A stretch of 64,000 nt of DNA from the NCBI GenBank assembly GCA_045654205.1, contig JAZOMZ010000011.1, positions 62,001 through 126,000 on the forward strand, given 5' to 3'. Source of the stretch: Enterocola sp045654205 (GTDB lineage Bacteria; Bacteroidota; Bacteroidia; Bacteroidales; Paludibacteraceae). The notes under the pieces were generated by a model, which was given only the letters and a program-made list of their open reading frames with translations, ran no database searches and was not told the DNA's origin. Position 1 is the first letter of the stretch. Each line of letters opens with the position of its first letter. The position numbers and the translations under genes are program-made. Positions 1 through 5,499 of the stretch are shown one piece after another.

Positions 1-1707
1 GGTATTTTTAAAATCTACCACCCTACCTTTGTTGTCTGTAAGACGTCCATCATCTAGCACTTGAAGCAAGATATTGAACACATCTGGGTGAGCCTTTTCT
101 ATCTCATCAAACAGCACCACAGAATATGGTTTACGACGAATAGCCTCGGTAAGCTGACCACCTTCTTCATAACCAATATATCCTGGAGGCGAACCGATAA
201 GACGTGTAACAGAGAATTTCTCTTGATATTCACTCATATCTATACGAGTCATCATATTGTCATCGTCGAATAGAGCCTCTGCAAGAGCTTTTGCAAGCTC
301 GGTTTTACCTACCCCTGTGGTACCCAAGAAAATAAACGAACCGATTGGACGTTTTGGGTCTTTAAGTCCAGCACGACTACGACGCACAGCATTGGCAACT
401 GCCTCAATGGCTTCTTCCTGACCAATTATACGTTTGTGTAGTTCTGTTTCAAGATTCAACAGCTTTGTTTGTTCGCTTTGAGCCATTTTGGTTACAGGAA
501 TGCCAGTCCAACGGCTTACAATATCAGCAATGTCTTCACTATCCACCTCTTCTTTTATCATAGGTGCATCAGCCTGCATTGCTTGTAGCTTTTGCTGAGC
601 ACTGGCGATAGCCTCTTCCTTAGTCTTAATTCTACCATATCTTATCTCGGCTACCTTTTCATAATTACCATTGCGTTCAGCCACTTCTGCCTCAAATTTC
701 AACTTTTCAATATCAATTTTACTTTGTTGAATTTGGTCAATAAGTGCTTTTTCTGCCTGCCATTTTGCCTTTTGCTTGTTTTCATCTTCTTTAAGAGTGT
801 CAATCACCTTGGTAAGCTGAGCCACTTTTTCTTTGTCCTTTTCTCGCTTAATAGCCTCACGCTCTATCTCTAGTTGCTTAATGCTACGAGCAAGTTTGTC
901 CAAATCCTCTGGCACAGAATTCATTTGAAGACGAAGTCTCGCTGCCGCCTCATCAATTAGGTCAATAGCCTTGTCTGGCAAGAATCTATCAGAAATATAT
1001 CTGTTTGAAAGTTCCACTGCCGCAATAATTGCCTCATCTTTGATACGCACCTTGTGGTGGTTTTCATAGCGTTCCTTTAGTCCACGAAGAATAGAAATTG
1101 TGCTTGCCTCATCTGGCTCATTCACCATAACTATTTGGAAACGACGTTCTAGTGCCTTGTCCTTTTCAAAATACTTTTGGTATTCATTAAGTGTAGTAGC
1201 ACCAATGCTACGTAGTTCACCACGAGCAAGAGCTGGTTTCAAGATATTTGCAGCATCCATAGCACCATCACCACCGCCTGCACCCACAAGAGTGTGAATT
1301 TCGTCTATAAAGAGGATAATCTCACCATCAGATTTAATTACCTCATTTATCACGGCTTTCAGACGTTCCTCAAACTCACCTTTATACTTGGCACCTGCCA
1401 CCAGAGCACCCATATCAAGTGAGAAAAGCTGTTTAGATTTTAAATTTTCTGGCACATCACCACGAATTATACGGTGTGCTAAGCCTTCGGCAATAGCAGT
1501 TTTACCCACACCAGGTTCACCAATTAGAATTGGATTATTTTTGGTTCGTCGAGAAAGAATTTGAAGAACACGCCTAATCTCCTCGTCACGACCAATCACA
1601 GGGTCCAATTTCCCATTGCGTGCTTTTTCATTAAGATTGATGGCATACAGAGACAAAGCCTGATACTTATTCTCTGCATTACTTTGATTATTTGAATTGT
1701 AATTCAT
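1..1707 (-). CDS. clpB: ClpB disaggregase lacking the N-domain (C-terminus beyond window)
   Basis: Hsp100 AAA+ chaperone that, with DnaK, pulls proteins out of aggregates in the cytoplasm. The first 569 codons are present and the gene runs off the left edge. NBD1 Walker A GEPGVGKT is at residues 63-70, followed by Walker B FIDEIHTL, an E/K-rich coiled-coil middle domain, and NBD2 Walker A GTTGVGKT near residue 461. The ATG at 1705-1707 has a good ribosome site (AAAGGAGA) ten bases upstream. Family members normally carry about 145-150 residues of Clp_N domain before NBD1. Here only about 20 residues precede the NBD1 entry (NEKARNGKLDPVIGRDEE), and no N-domain is encoded upstream. The protein therefore resembles the short ClpB isoform made elsewhere by internal initiation. 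Confidence 0.96.
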   Translation of the reverse strand, partial: MNYNSNNQSNAENKYQALSLYAINLNEKARNGKLDPVIGRDEEIRRVLQILSRRTKNNPILIGEPGVGKTAIAEGLAHRIIRGDVPENLKSKQLFSLDMGALVAGAKYKGEFEERLKAVINEVIKSDGEIILFIDEIHTLVGAGGGDGAMDAANILKPALARGELRSIGATTLNEYQKYFEKDKALERRFQIVMVNEPDEASTISILRGLKERYENHHKVRIKDEAIIAAVELSNRYISDRFLPDKAIDLIDEAAARLRLQMNSVPEDLDKLARSIKQLEIEREAIKREKDKEKVAQLTKVIDTLKEDENKQKAKWQAEKALIDQIQQSKIDIEKLKFEAEVAERNGNYEKVAEIRYGRIKTKEEAIASAQQKLQAMQADAPMIKEEVDSEDIADIVSRWTGIPVTKMAQSEQTKLLNLETELHKRIIGQEEAIEAVANAVRRSRAGLKDPKRPIGSFIFLGTTGVGKTELAKALAEALFDDDNMMTRIDMSEYQEKFSVTRLIGSPPGYIGYEEGGQLTEAIRRKPYSVVLFDEIEKAHPDVFNILLQVLDDGRLTDNKGRVVDFKNT

Positions 1708-1735
1708 AATATTAATCTCCTTTCACCCAATATAC

Positions 1736-1777
1736 TTCAAATTGCGTGCCAATGTCAATTCTCTGCCATTTTTGACA
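1736..1777 (-). promoter_or_regulatory. Putative clpB promoter, sigma-54-like with TGNCA repeats
   Basis: Reading leftward, TTGGCACG (1752-1745) is followed after CAAT by TTGAA (1740-1736). This has the spacing of the sigma-54 consensus TGGCACG-N4-TTGC but with A for the last C. Just upstream lie TGTCA, AAAA and TGGCA (about 1775-1762), an imperfect inverted repeat that could bind an activator. A rival reading is a housekeeping promoter: TTG about 21 bases before TATATTGG, a poor match to TAnnTTTG. The sequence shows the motifs; which sigma factor uses them is inference. Confidence 0.4.
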
Positions 1778-1780
1778 AAA

Positions 1781-1811
1781 AAGCCTACAACTCATATTAG
1801 AGTGTAGGCTT
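1781..1811 (-). terminator. Rho-independent terminator, originally of the gene now ending at 5500
   Basis: Arms AAGCCTACA (1781-1789) and TGTAGGCTT (1803-1811) form a 9-bp stem (one more pair is possible), followed on the minus strand by TTTTTTG. No leftward gene lies directly upstream except transposon cargo with its own terminator. Removing the transposon (1833-5491) places this hairpin about 20 bases after the stop codon of the leftward lipoprotein gene 5500-6414. Confidence 0.8.
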
Positions 1812-1824
1812 AATTCTTTTTTAT

Positions 1825-1832
1825 TAAATTTA
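1825..1832. repeat. Target-site duplication, left copy (TAAATTTA)
   Basis: The 8-bp sequence TAAATTTA abuts the left terminal inverted repeat and is repeated at 5492-5499 beside the right one. Eight base pairs is the duplication size known for the IS1595 family. The sequence is its own reverse complement, so it could also be read as eight more bases of inverted repeat. Confidence 0.75.
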
Positions 1833-1863
1833 GGTAATTATATACAAGTTTACAATAAAAAAT
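1833..1863 (+). repeat. Left terminal inverted repeat of the transposon (31 bp)
   Basis: Identical over 31 bases to the reverse complement of 5461-5491. It starts with GG, as is usual at IS1595-family ends. The identity stops at 1864. Confidence 0.85.
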
Positions 1864-1901
1864 TTAAAAACTCAACCTTTATAGAATATTTTATATAAAA
1901 A

Positions 1902-1926
1902 GGAGAGTTCGCTCGATGAACTCTCC
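1902..1926 (-). terminator. Terminator of the 42-aa cargo gene
   Basis: Arms GGAGAGTTC (1902-1910) and GAACTCTCC (1918-1926), 9 perfect base pairs with a 7-base loop. On the minus strand a run TTTTTATATAAAA follows. It lies 22 bases after the stop codon of the small leftward gene 1949-2077. Confidence 0.75.
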
Positions 1927-1948
1927 ACTAAAAAGAAAATGTCAATTA

Positions 1949-2077
1949 TCATCTTTTCCTTTTAGGATAAGAACGATAATGAGAATGTACAAAAACTTTA
2001 TCTTTATTAATTCCTTTAAGGAAATCAACAAGAGAAGTTGTTATACTATTCTCAATATGGTTTCTTAAACTAACCAT
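1949..2077 (-). CDS. 42-aa basic small protein, transposon cargo
   Basis: Short leftward reading frame. The ATG (2075-2077) is preceded by a near-perfect ribosome site (AAAGGAGG, core at 2086-2090) and the frame is followed by a clean terminator hairpin at 1902-1926. The product begins MVSLRNHIENSITTSLVDF and ends in a His/Arg/Lys-rich tail (HSHYRSYPKRKR). There is no signal peptide or membrane helix and I do not recognise a family. It lies inside the left end of the IS1595-family element, divergent from the 2274-3361 pair. A TACCTTTG box at 2142-2149 could drive it. The ribosome site plus terminator make it a real gene candidate; its role is unknown, with a small DNA- or RNA-binding protein possible from its charge. 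Confidence 0.6.
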   Translation of the reverse strand: MVSLRNHIENSITTSLVDFLKGINKDKVFVHSHYRSYPKRKR

Positions 2078-2141
2078 ATCCAACACCTCCTTTCTAAATA
2101 AACTAATATATTTCATTGTTAGAAAAAAGTTTATTTACCTA

Positions 2142-2149
2142 CAAAGGTA
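2142..2149 (-). promoter_or_regulatory. -7 promoter box (TACCTTTG) for the 42-aa gene
   Basis: A perfect TAnnTTTG Bacteroidota -7 box on the minus strand, about 65 bases before the ATG of the 42-aa gene. No TTTG is seen at the expected -33 distance; a 12-bp inverted repeat (2152-2179) occupies that region instead. Confidence 0.45.
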
Positions 2150-2151
2150 GC

Positions 2152-2179
2152 AAAAATCACCAAGAAATTGGTGATTTTT
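2152..2179. repeat. 12-bp inverted repeat between divergent cargo genes
   Basis: Arms AAAAATCACCAA (2152-2163) and TTGGTGATTTTT (2168-2179) around a GAAA tetraloop. It sits directly upstream of the TACCTTTG box at 2142-2149. It could be an operator for a dimeric repressor or, because each arm ends in T residues on its own strand, a short bidirectional terminator. Confidence 0.6.
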
Positions 2180-2273
2180 TTGTTGTTTTTCAAAGTAACT
2201 TAGTAATTTAGTAAATTTTTCAATTATTTTTATTATATTTATATCAAATCATAAATTATAAAAACTAATAGAT

Positions 2274-2654
2274 ATGGAAAAGTTAACTAAACAGCAAGAA
2301 GATATTGTATGCAAATTGCTTGACTGTTCATACAGTGAGGAAATTACTCAATTTATATTAGATGCGATAGAAGAACATAATTGGACTCGCAGTATACTTG
2401 GTTCAGATTCATCATATTTAACAGAGGAACAAAAGGAATTGTACTACAAATTGGGTGGTGGATATTCTATGAATGAGGTGAAAGAAGAAGTTGAGAAAGC
2501 AGTTATAAATCAAAAGATTGCGAATATATTAGAAGAAAGTGGAGTTACAAAATACCTATATGAAAATGAGGATTATTTAACCGCTATACGTGAAGGAGAA
2601 GTTATTTGTGAAGGTATTAACGTAGAAGAGATAAAAAATATGATTTATGGATAA
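2274..2654 (+). CDS. Unknown 126-aa acidic protein, first gene of a coupled cargo pair
   Basis: I recognise no family. The protein is mostly helical and acidic (KEEVEKA, LEESGV), with no signal peptide or membrane segment, so it is probably cytoplasmic. Its TAA stop overlaps the ATG of the next gene (TAATG at 2652-2656), which implies translational coupling at a fixed ratio. An acidic small protein followed by a larger basic protein with a RelE/ParE-like N-terminal half is the usual shape of an antitoxin-toxin pair, so an antitoxin or immunity role is a reasonable guess. No helix-turn-helix is evident. It is carried inside the IS1595-family transposon. Confidence 0.7.
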   Translation: MEKLTKQQEDIVCKLLDCSYSEEITQFILDAIEEHNWTRSILGSDSSYLTEEQKELYYKLGGGYSMNEVKEEVEKAVINQKIANILEESGVTKYLYENEDYLTAIREGEVICEGINVEEIKNMIYG

Positions 2655-3361
2655 TGGAAATAGAACTTTCAGAAGAAGCAAAGAAAGAGATTGTTAAGTA
2701 TTCGCAATATCTTGCAAAAAACACAAAATTTGATAGAGATAAGATACAAGAACTTACCACAAAATTTGAAGAGCAATTAAAAAAGAATATTAATAGTAGC
2801 GGTAATAAACATTCTGATTCTATCTTCCCTAAAAAGACTAAATTTGGGAAAGATTATAAAATGTATGTGGATAAATCAAAACATAGAGTAATCTTTTATA
2901 AAATAGAAAAAGATGATAATGGTGATGAAATAGCAAAGATATATAAATGCCCACATTCAACAGAACTTAAAAAAGAATTAGATAAAAAAGATATAAAACC
3001 ATTAAATAATGCCGACCCTGAATTATTATTAGATTATATAACAGTAGAAAAAGAGGATAAAGTAAAAGACGATTCTTTAACAGACGAGGAACGTAAAGAG
3101 TATAAAAAGAAAGAAGATGAATTAGAAGAACGAATTTCTAATAAGAAACAGGGAATTGAGAAAGAGGATAAGGATGAAAATGGGAATCCTCGTCAATACA
3201 AAACAGGTCCACAAGGCGGTAAATATTATAGAGTTAAGATAGACGGCAAATGGGGCGATTGGCATAGTCTTGCAAACGAAAATTTGAAAAATATAAAATC
3301 ATATTTAACAGAATCTAAAATGGTTTCTTTATTGAAATACATAAAAGGTTTGGTTGGGTGA
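2654..3361 (+). CDS. Unknown 235-aa protein with RelE/ParE-like N-terminal half (putative toxin)
   Basis: Residues 1-105 have the layout of the RelE/ParE fold: two N-terminal helices (LSEEAKKEIVKYSQYLAK), then strands around HRVIFYKIE and IAKIYKCPHS. A strongly charged E/K-rich linker (about 125-170) follows. The tail holds the turn-rich motif RQYKTGPQGGKYYRV and DGKWGDWHSL (about 183-210). The fold call is by eye and weak. Translation is coupled to the 126-aa gene through TAATG, and a strong terminator closes the pair at 3367-3396. I infer a toxin-like effector or a phage-type structural protein; neither is proven. It is cargo of the IS1595-family element. Confidence 0.65.
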   Translation: MEIELSEEAKKEIVKYSQYLAKNTKFDRDKIQELTTKFEEQLKKNINSSGNKHSDSIFPKKTKFGKDYKMYVDKSKHRVIFYKIEKDDNGDEIAKIYKCPHSTELKKELDKKDIKPLNNADPELLLDYITVEKEDKVKDDSLTDEERKEYKKKEDELEERISNKKQGIEKEDKDENGNPRQYKTGPQGGKYYRVKIDGKWGDWHSLANENLKNIKSYLTESKMVSLLKYIKGLVG

Positions 3362-3366
3362 AAATA

Positions 3367-3396
3367 AAAATGAGAGTGGTTCAACACTCTCATTTT
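3367..3396 (+). terminator. Terminator of the two-gene cargo operon
   Basis: Arms AAAATGAGAGTG (3367-3378) and CACTCTCATTTT (3385-3396) form a perfect 12-bp stem with a 6-base loop, five bases after the stop codon of the 235-aa gene. T residues in the 3' arm act as the U-tract. Confidence 0.85.
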
Positions 3397-3868
3397 CTAA
3401 AAGACACCATTTAAGGTGTAATGCACATCCCTCCGTAACCCTCCCTCAAAAAATGTGTTTCACAATTTTTATCTGTATAATAGTCTTCTATAAAGACCCA
3501 TTATAAGATTCGCCTGAATGGCGTATAATACGCCATCGGGTTTATTCCTAATATGATACTTCATAATGTAAGATGTTTTTTTGGGGGAATTCATATTTGA
3601 TGATATGAATTAATTAAAATTATTAATTTTATTGCTAATCTCGAATGGATTTGAACAAGGTTCAAATCCATTTTTTTATATCTCCATTTGTGTGGCGGAG
3701 AATGATTATATATAACTCTTTTCATACATTTATCTACATTATTAATATACTAAATTGGTATACGAAATTTACCATTAAAGTGTTAATAATTAACAGAATA
3801 AGTCTTAAATAGATTTTCAAAAGTCAAAAATTTTTAGTATATTTATATATCCTATAAACTATTTGACC
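3397..3868. other. Gene-free cargo stretch with palindrome and transposase upstream region
   Basis: No credible coding frame was seen on either strand. The stretch contains a small hairpin (CACC/GGTG near 3405-3419), a near-perfect palindrome with arms ATGGCGTAT (3518-3526) and ATACGCCAT (3528-3536), and a strong terminator at 3644-3672. The last 190 bases, very A+T-rich, lead into the transposase without an exact TAnnTTTG box. A small RNA ending at the 3644-3672 hairpin is possible but no promoter for it was identified. Confidence 0.5.
3644..3672 (+). terminator. Strong terminator upstream of the transposase
   Basis: Arms AATGGATTTGAAC (3644-3656) and GTTCAAATCCATT (3660-3672), 13 bp with a 3-base loop, followed by TTTTT. 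There is no gene between 3397 and here. It either ends an unannotated small RNA or shields the transposase from incoming transcription, as is common in insertion sequences. Confidence 0.8.
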
Positions 3869-4786
3869 ATGTTAAAATTAAGTGATTTTAAATCGATGTT
3901 TGATTTAGTGAATTTCTTCTCATCAGAAGAAAAATGTATTGAATATTTAGAGAAGATTCGATGGAATAACAACATTGTTTCTCCTTATGATTCTAAATCA
4001 AAGGTATATAAATGTCATAGTGGATATTGTTGTAAGAATACAGGCAAACGATTTAATGTAAAGACAAATACAATTTTTGAAAACACGAAAATCCCATTAA
4101 GGAAATGGTTTGTTGCAATATGGTTAATTACTTCACATAAAAAAGGAATATCATCCTTACAATTATCAAAGGACTTAAATATTACACAGAAAACCGCTTG
4201 GTTTATGTTACAGCGTATTAGAAAGTGTTTTGAAATAGAAAACAATTCACAACTATTTAATGAAGTTGAAATAGATGAAACTTATATTGGAGGTAAAGAA
4301 CGAAACAAAGATTTAATAGGAATTGGTAAAGGGACACAAGGACGTAGTATAAAGAGTAAAACTCCTGTTATTGGGATGGTAGAACGCAATGGAAAGGTTG
4401 TTTCGCATATTATTACTGACGCAAAATCTTCAACACTTACATCAGAGATTCTCAATACAGTAGATATTAATGCTGTAATATATACAGATGAATGGAAAGG
4501 TTATAATTCAGTAAATAAGTTATATAATCATAAACGAATTAAACACAAAGACAATGAATTTGCAAAAGGTGATATATACACTAATACAATTGAAGGTTTT
4601 TGGGGAATTTTAAAACGAGGACTATTTGGAATTTATCACAAGACTTCTAAAAAACATTTACAGATGTATATAGATGAATTTGTTTTTAGATATAATACAA
4701 GAAAAGTAAAAGATTCGGAGAGATTTGATATATTACTATCAAATATGACAAATAGATTGAGATATTGTGATTTAATAAAAAACTGA
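3869..4786 (+). CDS. IS1595-family (ISXO2-like) transposase
   Basis: Full-length DDE transposase of 305 residues that cuts and joins the element ends. Catalytic candidates are D136 (VEIDETYIGG), D207 (IYTDEWKGY) and E242 (TNTIEGFWGILKRG). The conserved KKGISSLQLSKDLNITQKTA segment (91-110) precedes the catalytic core. Start: ATG 3869 fits the family N-terminus (MLKLSDFKSMFDLV); a TTG six bases earlier is less likely. The N-terminal zinc ribbon is degenerate: the first CPxC pair reads SPYD (39-42), while the later CHSGYCC survives, so metal binding may be weakened. No frameshift or stop interrupts the gene. It lies between the 31-bp ends at 1833 and 5491. Confidence 0.93.
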   Translation: MLKLSDFKSMFDLVNFFSSEEKCIEYLEKIRWNNNIVSPYDSKSKVYKCHSGYCCKNTGKRFNVKTNTIFENTKIPLRKWFVAIWLITSHKKGISSLQLSKDLNITQKTAWFMLQRIRKCFEIENNSQLFNEVEIDETYIGGKERNKDLIGIGKGTQGRSIKSKTPVIGMVERNGKVVSHIITDAKSSTLTSEILNTVDINAVIYTDEWKGYNSVNKLYNHKRIKHKDNEFAKGDIYTNTIEGFWGILKRGLFGIYHKTSKKHLQMYIDEFVFRYNTRKVKDSERFDILLSNMTNRLRYCDLIKN

Positions 4787-4845
4787 TAAAATATTATAAA
4801 TCTAACTTCATTGCGATTATAATATAAAAAACATTATTTCAAAAA

Positions 4846-5160
4846 ATGGTAATTAAAGTTAATGGAATAGAATATAAAGGAATTGATATTGAAGGTGGTC
4901 CTCATAGTAAAGAATACATAAAACAGCATATATTGTCAAGAGGATTCACAGAAGAAGAGAAAGTAGAATATGACCAAGTTTTTGGTTATTGTGCAAATAT
5001 ATTAACTGATAATGATATAGAATATCAGAATAAGCTGTCTAATCTTATTAAATCAATTCTTGACAATAAAAACTTAGATTATATTTCTAAAATAGAAAAG
5101 ATTTTAATTCTTTTGCAAGCAAATAAGAGTTTAAAAGAATACCATAAGATATATGATTAA
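4846..5160 (+). CDS. Unknown 104-aa protein, transposon cargo
   Basis: Starts MVIKVNGIEYKGIDIEGGPH and is otherwise helical, with K/E/I-rich composition and no signal peptide or membrane helix. No family recognised. It lies 59 bases after the transposase on the same strand and may share its transcript. Its TAA stop overlaps the stop of the convergent 75-aa gene (5157-5160). Inside the IS1595-family element, so accessory. Coding is supported by an open frame in very A+T-rich DNA, where stops should be frequent; there is no clear ribosome site. Confidence 0.55.
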   Translation: MVIKVNGIEYKGIDIEGGPHSKEYIKQHILSRGFTEEEKVEYDQVFGYCANILTDNDIEYQNKLSNLIKSILDNKNLDYISKIEKILILLQANKSLKEYHKIYD

Positions 5161-5384
5161 TAAATAATAACATCAGGATAACAAATTCTAATCATTTCAA
5201 TGATTGGTATAGTTTTCGTTTCAGCTTTAATACACAATATGCATTCTATATATAAGATATCGTTAACTGTATATTGACAATAATTCATAAAACGATACGG
5301 TTTACCATCATAAGCAACCCACTTTAAGAGGAAAGGAGATAACATCTCCTTCATTGTTTTATAATCAGTTTTTGATACTTTCAT
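5157..5384 (-). CDS. Unknown 75-aa protein at the right end of the transposon
   Basis: Small leftward gene, MKVSKTDYKTMKEML..., containing LKWVAYDGKPYRFMNY and two Cys in YIECILCIKAE. No family recognised, no signal peptide. ATG 5384 is preferred over a TTG three codons earlier. A TATCTTTG -7 box at 5407-5414 gives it its own promoter just inside the right terminal repeat. The stop overlaps that of the convergent 104-aa gene by four bases. Confidence 0.5.
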   Translation of the reverse strand: MKVSKTDYKTMKEMLSPFLLKWVAYDGKPYRFMNYCQYTVNDILYIECILCIKAETKTIPIIEMIRICYPDVIIY

Positions 5385-5406
5385 AAGGTGCAATATTTAA
5401 TATTAA

Positions 5407-5414
5407 CAAAGATA
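5407..5414 (-). promoter_or_regulatory. -7 promoter box (TATCTTTG) for the 75-aa gene
   Basis: Exact TAnnTTTG on the minus strand 23 bases before ATG 5384. The -33 region is A+T-rich, without a clear TTTG. Confidence 0.5.
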
Positions 5415-5460
5415 TAAAAAGAATATATCTATGTGTAAATATTGTGCCTATTTTTTATAT

Positions 5461-5491
5461 ATTTTTTATTGTAAACTTGTATATAATTACC
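5461..5491 (-). repeat. Right terminal inverted repeat of the transposon (31 bp)
   Basis: Reverse complement identical to 1833-1863 over all 31 bases; followed by the right target duplication. Confidence 0.85.
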
Positions 5492-5499
5492 TAAATTTA
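5492..5499. repeat. Target-site duplication, right copy (TAAATTTA)
   Basis: Same 8 bases as 1825-1832. The next bases, 5500-5502, are the stop codon of the leftward lipoprotein gene, so the insertion sits immediately behind that gene without damaging it. Confidence 0.75.

Larger units (their letters stand above)
1833..5491. mobile_element. IS1595-family (ISXO2-like) transposon with cargo genes, 3659 bp
   Basis: The ends are perfect 31-bp inverted repeats beginning GGTAATTATATAC (1833-1863 and, reversed, 5461-5491), flanked by the 8-bp duplication TAAATTTA. Inside are an ISXO2-type transposase (3869-4786), a 42-aa minus-strand gene, a coupled two-gene module (2274-3361), and 104-aa and 75-aa genes at the right end. 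Simple IS1595 elements are about 1 kb, so most of this element is cargo; passenger genes are known in some members of the family. The interior is visibly more A+T-rich than the core genes. With the transposase open and the ends perfect, it may still be active or have arrived recently. Confidence 0.85.

Noticed and set aside
61..1297. Plus-strand open frames of 65-93 aa
   Set aside because: Antisense shadows of clpB, which has clear AAA+ motifs on the minus strand.
1825..5499. Reading the ends as 39-bp inverted repeats without target duplication
   Set aside because: The outer eight bases are palindromic and equal on both sides; IS1595 elements duplicate 8 bp and begin GG, so 31-bp ends plus duplication is the better fit.
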